The position numbers and the translations under genes were made by a program. A DNA stretch of 64,000 nt, from assembly GCA_002633005.1 (NCBI GenBank), contig NMRA01000141.1, forward strand, positions 254,546 through 318,545, given 5' to 3'. The notes under the pieces were generated by a model. That model had not been told where the DNA came from. It did no database searches and saw only the letters and a list, made by a program, of their open reading frames with translations. Source of the stretch: Phoronis australis. Taxonomy: Eukaryota > Phoronida > Phoronidae. Shown one piece after another: positions 1 through 12,100 of this stretch. Within the stretch, counting starts at the first letter, position 1. Each line of letters begins with the position of its first letter.

Positions 1-1081
1 AAGCTCCCGCATAACCTTAATTGATGATTCTCTCCAATTGGTGAAAGTAAGAGCTTGCATCAAATGACACTTTATTCAATTGTTCCCAGATCCTCACGCC
101 AGGCACTAAGGAATTAAACGGATTATAGAACAGTACTGTTGAGGATCGGAACTAGTTTCAGAAAACTAGACTGTATGGTCCAACAATTTTGTAGACTTGC
201 ATTTTTAAATACCGTCTTGCAAAATGCACTGGTTCAGTCCACAATGTTTCCAGCCTATTCAGTAAACTGCTAACGTTTTCGATGTTTACGTTTTCATCAA
301 TGAATAACACTTCCAAGGCACCCGCTCACTCGTAAGACGTGCCATGTTTCCGTGGAAAGCATGGAGAATACATAGACAATTACCGTTGGCTGACTTATTT
401 ATATGCTTTTCAGCATAAAACCGATTAAATCCTTTGATTAGTGAAACAACACAGCCTTTTCATTACCACAAAATATATTCTGAATATTACCCTGCGCAAG
501 CACAATACATAAAAGAATATTTATTTTTACAAAATATTAATTTATCAGCAACTTTATTATAAAAATCCAAAAATCCAAGCAGCGAGCCCTACACCATGGT
601 TCATTCAACCCGACCAGAAAATATAACAAGATCCAACGTCACCACAGGTAAAGAGCAAATGACAGAGAATGACCCCATGGATAGAAACCAGTGGGGTCAT
701 CAGCAACAATTTTACACAGCAAAGTTTAACTTAAACAATTAATGTAAAATAACACTTCTTAACCCTGTAACCCCAGATTTTTTGGGATTCTACTTATTGC
801 ATTGCAGAGACAGAAAGACCAGAGACATAAGTCAGAAAGAGCAAAGACATAATTAAGAAATGACCGGAAAAATATAAATTTCGCATCAGTAGTTAGGACC
901 ACTGACTATTGCATGATTAAGAAATAGTCTCCCATATAATTTCAATAATTTCATTGGCAAGTTGTTTTCACATTCCACATGGACTGTAGTCAACCTGTAA
1001 ACATCCGGTCACATCAATGATAACTTGTGTAGATGCATGGGTTGATATATAATACACCCATGTAAGGTGGAGAGATTTAAC

Positions 1082-1331
1082 CAGGGCTTGGAATGACCAA
1101 TGATAAAAAAGAGGAAAATTTTCCTGGTGATATATCGTTCCACAAATAATTAGACATGTGTGATAGAAATTTTTTTTGTGATGTAAAATTTAACTGAAAC
1201 AAACATTTTTGGGTGAATAAAGTAAAAAAAATAATGACAAATGATGAAAAAAGGAAACTGGATATCAAATAAAAGGAAATCGAAATCAAAAAACATGAAA
1301 TCCTCTCATAAGAGGTAAATTCCAAGCCTTG
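1082..1331. mobile_element. CAGGGCTTGGAAT-ended MITE, copy 1
   Basis: About 250-bp non-coding element with inverted ends (CAGGGCTTGGAATGACC and AATTCCAAGCCTTG). Flanks TTTAAC and TTGAAC look like a 6-bp target duplication with one change. The interior is homologous to the copy at 49248. Confidence 0.75.
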
Positions 1332-2129
1332 TTGAACTTCAGCCGGATCCGATGGCTTATGCCTCGAAAAAAGGATTTGCTAATCTATGTTATTACTGCA
1401 AGTCTTCACCCAATAAGAACACAATATGGCTAACAATTCAAACACTATTTCTCCACAAAAATAAAGATAAAGAAAACCTTTGTCTATTATTAGCATAATC
1501 TGTACTGTGTAGTTGTCATAAAACAATTTCGGTAAATTTCATTCATGCAAGATTTGGAAAATGACAATTTTGGCAATTTTTTGTGTGAGGTAAGAGGAGA
1601 GTTTCCATTACTGTTTCACTCTGAGGCTGGCTTTCAACATGATAGTTGCTGAGTAATGCTCACACCAACACCCTGTTGCAGTGGATCCATTCTGGTGTGC
1701 TGCAGTGTCAAGTGTCGTTGGGGTCATGTTGTTCACACATAACCAAGGTAACTGTGATATCAGGAATGTTTACAAGCCAATAACAATCCCATGAATAATT
1801 CCAAAAAAACGACAGCAGCGCTGTACATAAAACCCCTATAAAGCAAAAAAAAATATTATCCAAAAGACTTTGAGACTCAATGACATATACTGCTTTCAGT
1901 CACTAGGTTATTCAAATTGAGAATCTTTACAAGAGCAAACCATTAGAATTCGCCCACTGCACCCAAAGTGGCATTTTTAATAGTACAATGCATGAAATAA
2001 AAAGGGTGCTGAGAGGGCGCAACACAATTAGTCATATCTGTCTGAAACAAGGCAAGTGTTGTTGTTTCCTTGATAGAAACTTATTTGCCAAAAGTCATGA
2101 AACATCCCTAAATGTAGATAAGGTAATAA

Positions 2130-2195
2130 ATTAGAATTGACACTAAGTGGCACACCAGTAGTTGAATCCGCATGAAATTTCACGAGCATCCATTA
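2130..2195 (+). repeat. Short fragment of the same repeat family
   Basis: 'attgacactaagtggcacac', 'cagtagttgaatccgcatga' and 'aatttcacgagcatcc' match one module of the larger copies. Confidence 0.5.
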
Positions 2196-2235
2196 TAGGT
2201 TTTGGAAAAGGAGCACGGCTGGATGACAGCATAAT

Positions 2236-2272
2236 GCACGCACGAACGCACGCACACACACACACACACAAA
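2236..2272. repeat. (CA)n microsatellite
   Basis: CACG/CACA run; simple sequence only. Confidence 0.9.
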
Positions 2273-2475
2273 ACATGCATATGTACAAAGTTTTAACATA
2301 CATACATGTGAGATCATAAAAATCAGAAGCCAGTAACTATACAGAAAATATGCATTTGAAATACAAAGGACTTTTAGGAAGATGTTAAGCCAAAAGAGGG
2401 CACGAATATTCACCACCAACGTACATATTTTACACAGTTGTATATTTACAAATGCCCAAGAACAGACAAATCGGA

Positions 2476-2573
2476 AATAGTCGGATATAACATGCCGTAT
2501 TTTGAGAACCAGTTTGATACCACACTGTGGAGAAAACTGGTTCTCAAAATTCGGGCATATTAGATCCAATCAT
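2476..2573. mobile_element. Palindromic MITE (GTCGGATATAAC ends), intact copy
   Basis: About 98 bp, nearly self-complementary. The outer arm is ATAGTCGGATATAACATGCC and the inner stem GAGAACCAGTTT pairs with AAACTGGTTCTC around an 18-nt loop. Confidence 0.7.
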
Positions 2574-3070
2574 TACCATCAGATCTATCACAAAGTTAAT
2601 GAAGCATGCGCACATTTCAGGGAAAAGACGGAATGAAGCACAGAGCGCTCTGAAACCAGTAAAAATAGCAGAATCTCTAACACACGATTATGTTTACCAA
2701 TAGCTCAAATTGAAAAGACCAGCGAAGCAGAATGATGCCTGCATCAAGATCACAGCTTCTCAATGCTGAGGTTCATTACTATTTCATGCCCTCTATTGTC
2801 TGTTATGAGGAACTATTATGCACATTCTCCTGAAGTTATTTTCAAAGTCCACATGTTGATCAGCTAATAACTCCACCTAGTGTCTGGTTACAGAATCAGC
2901 CTATTTCTAGCCTTTGCATATTGCATAAAATGACAAACCCATCAACCCAGACAATTAAAGTCAGTTCTTAGCAAGCAGTAAATGCACTTCTCAAAATCAG
3001 GCATCAAGTGAGTAATCAACAACTTTAATTAATAAGTCACAAAGTCTGCTATGATTATGTAACACAGCGC

Positions 3071-3185
3071 TCATATGCTGATGGCATTTGGTACTTCAGC
3101 TGGACTCAGGTAAATGTACTTCTCAACTCTTTTGGCATTGTGCTCATCAATAATATGCGTAATTTTCCCGCAGTCTTCGCGTAAT
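3071..3185 (-). CDS. ALOX: Lipoxygenase last coding exon (C-terminal Ile)
   Basis: Encodes [20 protein letters not shown], then [15 protein letters not shown] and a TGA stop at 3071-3073. The terminal Ile carboxylate is the fifth iron ligand, so the C-terminus is intact. A weak ATTAAA-type polyadenylation candidate lies about 45 bp downstream (3022-3028 on the complement). Confidence 0.93.
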
Positions 3186-6100
3186 CTGAAACAACCAAAA
3201 GCTTAAGCAGGGCAATGGAGCTCAACACATACAATGGAACACGGATTGCATGCAGTGCCATCTTGTGGTATTTTCTTTAGGTTTGTGTGTTTGAGGTAGA
3301 ACCCTTTTTGAAGGTTTTCAACATGGCAGTTTGTACAGCTTCATTCGTCATCAGTTCTTGCAGTTTAAAACTGATCACTTTTGACATGATCTAAATAGCT
3401 ACCTCTCATGTTGCTATGGAAAGAATTAGAAACCGCACTTAAAGTGGCTATGCGTGAGGGTGCATTGTGTTCAAGAGCGGCACTTTTAATTAGGACACTT
3501 GTTGCTATGAACTTGGTCTCAACTTGTTCCTTATTCAGATGGTAAGTGATTCAGTCTGCAGGGGTTTGCAAAGGAAATGATAGTTCATTACTCCTAGTGT
3601 ATCACACGACATGCTGTGACATGTCAACTTGTAGAGCTTGGTCTTATTCCCTAACGTACAGGCAGATCTTTCAAACCCCTGAAATCCCCTAATCACCTCC
3701 AATTTGACTACTCAAGGATCAATTTGAGACCAACGTACTTCATAACCTTACAATGAGTGGTCTAAATTACAAATTGAGATAGAATGTGGGTTTTTAACCA
3801 CTTCTAAGTATTTCTGAAATCTTTTTTTATCTGCACTATATCAAGCAAAACCAACAACACCTTTAATGTGCCTACCCAGTGTTCTATTATCTTCACTCAT
3901 AACAATGTAATAATGTGACTAACAAAAAGACCAACAATAACAACCATGATCTAATATTAGTTTAACAACAGTAACATTGATTACTAATATCTGGAGTGTA
4001 ATTGCTTTAGCGATGTTAAACTTACTGCTTGAGGGCCTTTATAAATATCGGGTGATAGGCGTACTGAACTTCAAACTCGCCAAGGGAATTTGTGCCACGA
4101 TCACTCAGAATTTTTGTGACAATCATGATGTCTAAAAATTGTTCTTTGGCTGGCAAGATCTCCACAATATCCTGTTCAGTTCTGGCTTTCTGAAACGATT
4201 CGACAATGAGACGCGCTATTAGCAGTTGCAGTCAGAATAGTATTGTAATTATGATAATTATCAATATCAATATTCAATAATAACAATATTTCTCTCAATC
4301 AAAAATATCAAAATTGTTAATAATGTCGTTATATATAGTAATATGTATTGTCGGTCTACTATTATCATAAATACTATCAGTACACAGAATTTGGCTTGAC
4401 TTCTTTTGAAACAGGCCAAGGGACCTGTAAGTCATTAGAATGAGTAAAAAATATATGACACAGACATCGATCGTGCAATGCAGAGTTAGTGCTTAAGCTT
4501 AGTTACACTAGTGTATGAAACAAGATTATTTTTCGTTTTCAGTCAGAGGAATTTGGCTCTAATGTTGGAGGATAAATTATACACAAGTCAAATGCAGACA
4601 AGAACACAAAATGTGTATATGAATGAATACCACTGATTTCACAGTAAAAAAAGTAAATGGTCTTTTAGGAAAGGTCTTGACACCTGTCATGGGTCACAGC
4701 TACTTAAGATAGTGACCCAAACATTTCCATGTTTCATCATGCACATCACAAGCATTTAAAAATTGTACTGGGATCAAAAACGCATACCATTAACTCCCCG
4801 CTTTTATCGAGACCACAGTGTATGCTAATATCAGACAAACTGCTGCAATAAGATCCAGACTGCAGTAAGCAGACGGCAATACCGGGTAAATGAGTCATGT
4901 GACTGATGCTGCAGCCACGATAGACAAACTTCAAATAATACAAGTCATTGTCCCTTGATGATGTTTTGTGGCATGAATCAACTAGGCCGTCTAGTCCCAG
5001 AATGCATTGCTGGCCCAGCAAGATGGTCCCAGAAGTTTGTTGATCATGTATGTGACTTTTCTAATCATAATTTAAGGCTGTTTTAATCTAGACCCTACTT
5101 CATAAACATACCTTATCCGTAGGTCTGGGACCGTGCAGAATGCTGGGATAGTTGGGCGGGAAGGCGTACTCATCATACTGGTTAAAGTTGGCAGCCGCAT
5201 GGGCGACGCTGCTGAGGAAAATGATGGATGTGACCAACGGGATGATGTCATCAACTTTAGAGGCACTCGTTGGCATTCCCTAAAACAAGAGGTTGGTTCA
5301 TTGATACAAGCAGGTTTTGATAGAAGAAATATACCAACAACTGGTATACAGTGGTCCCAGATTTTGAGAACTAGTTTGATGCCCGTTACTTAGTGGAAAA
5401 ACTAGTTCCCAAAAAAGAGAACCCCTATAAGTGACTATTATCCAAAATAGGTCTCATCTTGCTTCCTGCTGGTTAGAATTGACATCTCCACATAAGAACA
5501 GACATGTTGCTACAAGTTCAGACCAGGCCCCTAAAGTTGCTTGCCAAGGCAGGTTATAATTGCAGTCCCCAAAGTAGTACAGTTGCCATGGGAAATCCAG
5601 ACAACCAGTTTTAATTCAAACAAAGGATGCAATGACATTGTTAGAGCTAATAGGCCAGTGAACATATCTGATGTTTCAATTCCAGAACACTTTTGCCAGA
5701 AAACAATTTCAGTTCTTCTGTGACACTTGAAATCATCAAGCACAGCCAATGACATGAAATGACAGAGAACTGGCATGAATTGTAATTCGCAAAGTCCAAT
5801 TACAAAATTGAATGAAAACACTGGCAAAATATAGCTTTGGAAACACTGGACACTTTAACACAAAACAACAGCTTAATAGTCTAGACATGTATAAGATTAA
5901 ATTTTGGCAAACATTTTTAGCCATATCACGTGACCTCGTGGATATAAGTCTGAAAAGATTTCAGCCCCAACCAAGACTTGAAACTGGGACCTTCTACTAA
6001 CTGTGCAGATGTTTTAATCCACTAATCCATCAGGACCACCAATCAAATAAAGTGGTGGTCCCGATGGCCGAGTGGACTAGAGCGTTTGCACGGTTAGCAG

Positions 6101-9100
6101 AAAGTGCCAGGTAGGGCAGAAATCTTTTCAAACTTATATTCATTAGGTCACGTGATGTGCCAACAGGTGGCGTGTTGACCAAACTTAAAAATGTTTGTGA
6201 GCTATATTTTCACGCCGATTTAAGATTCACATATTAATATAAGATTAAATGTTATGCATTACCAAAATGTCACAACCATTTTCCGCTTCTGGGCGTGATA
6301 ACTCTGATAACCATGCTTGCAGTTCGTAGTCCCCGGAAACTAAATTGTCCGATGTATAGACGGCAGTCAAAATAGAGGTCACATATTTTTTCAAGGCTTC
6401 GTAGGTTAGCAACGCATCGTCACGGTAATGGTAATTAGGTAAGGCTTCTGTATCGTCCACCTGAAATCGCATAAGGATGTATCAACTTCATTTGAATTCA
6501 TACAAAATAAAGAAAATTACATCTGAATAATACTTTTTCTGAACAACCGCATATACTTTTGCCAAACATAAATATTTGTTTACGTTCTGAAAAAGAATCA
6601 ACAACAGCTTAAGATTACATTTTGGTATAATTGTACCTTTCTTTTTTGCTAAATTTACTAAAAAGAGCTAATCTGAGTGACAGATTGATCAATATTAACT
6701 CAAATATCAAACTCTGCATACTTTAAGCTAACAGAAAATGGTGCACTTTTCCCAGAGTTGAATTTCAGTCTTGTAGATATTTGTCTGAATGCGCAGACTT
6801 GCCAATGATGTCCTACACGTGTATGCCAACATAATGACGAAAATAATGATCGAGATTGGCTTTTACAGTGGGTTGACACCTGGTGGAATATAAAATCCTG
6901 ATTATTTATGTGAAAACAGTTATTGTCCGCCATAAATAACCATGCATACACTACAAACAACTCATAGAGAGTTAAATTGTGCCCATCACTTAATCATAGA
7001 ACCGCTTACCCCCCTCTCCTTGAGGTCCTCTGGAAGTGTCCCCTGCACGTCCATTCGCCAACCTTTCCACACTCTCTGGATGATGTTGAACATACCAATG
7101 CGTCCAATCCCCATACAAGCATCCACCCAGCCTCCCTCACTAACCAATTTCTCCAGAGCTCGGCTAAAGAAGATGTTCACCACGCAATTAATTTAATTAG
7201 GCCACAATCCGCCATGTTCTGTCCACGACCGCACTGCAAACAGTATGCTTCTACAGGAGCTAATTAGTGTCATGTGGACCCCAATTTTAACATTTAATAA
7301 ATTTTCAATATTTGCAGCGAGGTAGTCGGCTTTCGAGAAATAAGAAAAGTTATTTTGTCAAATATTTTCGCATGAAATATGTGAAGAGTTACTGCCTGTG
7401 AACAAATTTTGTTCCCACTTCATCCAGATATTGAAAGAGCTGGGTATATTCTTCATTAAATCATCTAGGAAAATCCTGAGAGCTACATGTCAGTTCAGGA
7501 TGACGTACCTATTAATGGCGATGAGATATAAGAAATGAGGTGCCAGGAGTCTGTAGATTGGGTGAGATGGAGAGAGCTGACGATGAGTGCTGACTGCAAT
7601 AGACTCCACTACCAGGTGAGTTAACCCTGCAATGAATCATTAACAGTCCCCATGTTGAAATTCCGCTGCTAGCAGTTTAGTCAAAGATCTTATGATAATT
7701 ATATGCGCAGGAATATATTATGGGACAGAGCTTACCGCTTCCATTTCCATAAGTGAACATTTCAGAAGTGCAATGCAAGTGACTTGGGTACACTGAACAC
7801 AGCACTTGGGTGATTATTACTAGTTAATTATAATAATTGTGCATTGATATGATATATAGAATTATAAGTCTTCTTACACACACAATGTGACCTTCAGATC
7901 TTTTCAGCCCTAACTCTAGGTTACGTGATGTGACCAACATACGGAAAGTAAGAAGACTAATAATTCTTACATTTCAGTTCTTTCTGTTTTAGCTACATGT
8001 GATACATCACATGTATATACGAGTGTACGTGAACATGTGGCCACATAGGCACAAATGCAATTGGTAAGTAAAATTTCCCAAACATAATCCCTATGTGCTC
8101 ATAACGAGTTAACTGGGAATTAATAGTTACAAAAGAACTGAGTTAGCACAATCTCACCTAAATGAACGGCAGACTGGTGGTAAGAAGAGTCGGCCAAATT
8201 GAAGAACATCTTCGCCATAAGCCAGGTGTACTCTGGGTCAGATGGGAAGAACACAGGATTATCTTCGGCAGGTTCTTGTTCCAGCTGGATGGCAACAGGC
8301 ATCAACTCACCAGCTTTATTGACATAGAAAAGGGCTATGGGAGCAGGAATCTGCAGATATTAATAGGATCTGATTAGAACAACTGTTATATGCCCCAGGG
8401 CATAAATTTAAAAAAAAAAAAATTACCTTTCTTGTATCCAAACTGAAACCCCAAGCTCATGAACTGCAAATTCACATTGATTAAGGGCCAATATGTTTAG
8501 GAAGTTCGTGGTACCAGTAATTACATTACTTAACGGAGAATGCCACCCAAAAAACAACCTATTTTGTATCAATTTAGATCGAGTAGTTCCACTCGATAAC
8601 AGCAAGTACAGATCTTTCACCTGACATGCGGCACCTGATGGCAGACGGACATTACAGCTTCGAAACGCAGTCTGTTCAGCCATTCACAACACCCTTACTA
8701 ATGTCAGCTCATCACTTGAATTCATCATTTTACGCCACACCAAAATTCGATGTGAAAACCCTTCAAATACATCGAGTTCTTGAACAAACGTGTTATTTTA
8801 TTTCGCTGTAACGGATTTATAGTTATTTGAATGTACCGTAGCCTACAAAGGTTGGTAGGCCAATTTACCAAGGTCGGTCGCGGGAGTTTGGGGTCTGTTC
8901 CATGATATATTCAAATTATTCTTCCGTGAAATACAGACAAGAGAACATTATAAGCTGTGTATTGTAATTTAGACTTGCAATTTTTTTCAGTCAGCATTCT
9001 AAACACACAAAACGCTTGTTATCCTGGCCAGTGCCTCGGAACCTGATCATACCCATCGTGGCCGGACTGAAGACATCACGAACATCAACCAGCCAAAGTT

Positions 9101-12100
9101 TGAAACTAAACTTCTAGTCACAAAAAGACTATATTAATGCGCCAAAGAAATAATGCACGTCATTATTTTGGTGAATTAGCAGTGAAACTGCAAATCTACT
9201 TACTCGTTGGGGTGCGTGAAGCCAGGTTCCCCTTCCAGAGAACCATCAGGGCAAAAAATGTACAGAAACAATGATTTGAATAATGTACATGTATATCTTA
9301 ATAAAGATTCCCCTAACATCTGACCATAGGATATAAAATCGAATTATTGTTAAACAACAGCTTTCTGTCAGCAACACTGAATTAGCATGCGCTCACACGG
9401 CCTCGGTGCCCCGTCAATTAGTTTATTGCATCTAAACCCGGTAACGCAGTGATTTTTTAATTGCTAGCTTCTCAAATCATTTACACTCATGAACACTCCA
9501 AAGGCATTACAAATTGCATCTAATGAGACAGACTTTGTTTCAGTTTAATATAAGCATTGGTTAGGGTGAGAATAAGTCATTTTGAAACGGAACGTACAAT
9601 AATAAACATCAACATGGCATCTGGCAATCCCGACTTAGACTAGATGAAGACTTCACAGGTCGATGGTTAGGTTTCACAGGCTATCAGTTCGAACCGGAAC
9701 ACACTAATCAAGAAATACTAGAGAGGCGCCGTGAATGTGCACAGACAAGAGAACATATGGATAGTTCCGAAAACTGTTTGAAAGACTAGTCATGGTGTCA
9801 GTGTGCTAACTGCACAATAATGGAAAGGCCTGACGCTTGCGTTTGCTGCCACGAAATTCTGCAAGTGAAACGCCTTCTAGAGGTGGCGCAGATGTGTCTC
9901 ACAGACCATCCTGATTTTGCACCACATCTAAACAGAGGTATGGTTTCGACGTTTTTTAGGGCTGGGAAAAAGAAACTGGGGAAAACATCCTATGGCCACA
10001 GGACCAAACAGAAGCCTGATGAACGAGTAAGTCGATCAAACAGCTAATATATAAAACGTTATGTTCTCATGCCTTGAATTAATCGTAATAATTATTTGTT
10101 TATATGTTTTCATGGCCAACTACAATTCTCCATAATCAACACTGTCAACTAAATGTCGGCCACAGACACGGAGATGTTTCGTGGCCTCATACTTTAGTAT
10201 TAATGTTAGTAGTACTTTTCACTACCGCGAGCCATTTTCGAAGCATTATGTGGTTTCAAGGCAATCGAAAAACGATATACCCGCTTTCCTCGCAGCTTCA
10301 TGGTTTGCACAAATGACAACGATACACCACACCATAGCAGCACTCACTCTGCAGATGAACCACTGACGTCACTGCATTGTTTCTCACATTCCTCACAGGT
10401 TAACGCGATACCTCTCGGCGAGGTAAGATGGACCGTATATGAGGTGATGTGGATATAGACAGATTCAGATGGTAAAAAAGACTAATTAAATCGGGTGGCA
10501 TACTCCTTTAAGCTAATTTTCTACATTAATTTAGCCATCAACGTAAGGAAATAAAGTACAGTCCTGATCCTCATGCAGATTTGTTTTTATATTTGTTTTG
10601 TGAAATTTTCCAAACTACTTCCACCTTGAAAAGTGTCTCCAAAGGTAGGCTTGTTACTATGTAAGCCAACATTAGCGTGTGTTATATCTTACAAATATCA
10701 AGAATTAAAACCTAAGTGTACAATAGTTCTCTTCTTTCATTTTGCTTGTTGAAGTGTGCAACAAGAGCAATGCGGAGCATTGAAATGCACAAACGACTGC
10801 ACCACAAATGGTGTGCTTCTAGGGGTGTTTATTTGTGTCATAAAATGGCATTAGATGGCTCATTATATTTTGAACCTATCCAAAAATGGGATAGTCGTCG
10901 TCTCTCAAAATTATTTGCCAAATTTTATGAAAATCTGTCAAAGAACTCCAAAGATTCAAAGGATAACATAAAAAACAAACTGCCATTGGGAATCACAACT
11001 GCAGTTGAATCCATCCACTTGCTGTCAAGTTAATAGGAATACAAGTGCAAAACGTCAAAAACATCTTTCAAGGGGTTTAGGAGATACAGCTATAGATGCA
11101 TAGGCGGATTTAGGGGGGGGGCCAGGGGGCCTGGCCCCCCCCCCCTTTAGCTGCCGCAAAAAAAATAAAACAGTAAGAGCGTAGGGAAATGTTGAGTTTA
11201 NGCCTCCCCCCATTCGGTGCTATGCGCATCTACAATCGTGGTTCAGTTTGCGCAAATGTTTACAGCCGGACAAAATGTTGGGCCCCCCCTTGTGATATCC
11301 TAGATCCGCCACTGAGATGTAAATAAAATGTCTCACGGGCACCACAGTAGTTGGACCCGTTTGAAATTCCACGTCAGTAGGAATACATCTGCAAGTTTTC
11401 ATAATGATCCTCTGCGCGGTTTGACAGATACAGAGAGGCAAACAACAACAAAACAGACTAAATACTAATAATTAAAATGGCCACTAGTTGGTGTAAAATA
11501 CTTCAAATCCATTACAAAAATGAAGCTGCTGCTGTCTTTATAATACATTTTTTTGCCCAATTTCATGAAAAAACATCAAGGAACTCTGAAGTTATCAATC
11601 TAGGCAAACGTAAAACATAAAATTGTCACTAGGGAGCACATCTGTAGTTTGATTGAATTGGTCTCAAACTGGCTGTCATTGGTTTGCTGACTGCATAGGA
11701 ACATATTTGGTAAATTTCAGAAATTTCAGAAAGATCTTGCACAGGATAAAGGAGAAACAGTCGTAGATGCAAACAAAAATTGGGGGGGGCAGAGTAGTTG
11801 AACACATCCCAAAATCAACGTCAGCGTCAGTTTTCTGAACGTCCAGCAGTTTGGTAGATGGAGAGGGTAATGACAAAAAAGTACTCAAACATTTTTAAAA
11901 TGGCCACCGAGTGGTGCAGAATACGTCAAATCCGTTCGAAAATGAGGAAATGTTGTCTTCTGCTTAAATAGAAACTTATTTGCAAAATTTCATGATAATA
12001 GAAAGAGCCGCTATACCTCGAATCTATCTGAAAACGGTAACCTGTCCACTCTTTAATAGAAACCTATTTATTAAATTTCACAAAAATCTGCCAAGGAGTT

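Larger units (their letters stand above)
1..3070. other. 3' flank of lipoxygenase
   Basis: AT-rich, no gene seen. Holds one MITE (1082-1331), a fragment of the dispersed repeat, a (CA)n tract and a palindromic MITE. Includes the lipoxygenase 3'UTR, whose end I cannot place. Confidence 0.6.

Noticed and set aside
2180-2569. 129-residue minus-strand open frame
   Set aside because: Made of a palindromic MITE, a (CA)n tract and a repeat fragment; no gene signal.
6054-6110. tRNA-Ser-like sequence
   Set aside because: Has an A box but no proper acceptor stem or T arm and is inside a SINE with a shared tail; not a tRNA gene.
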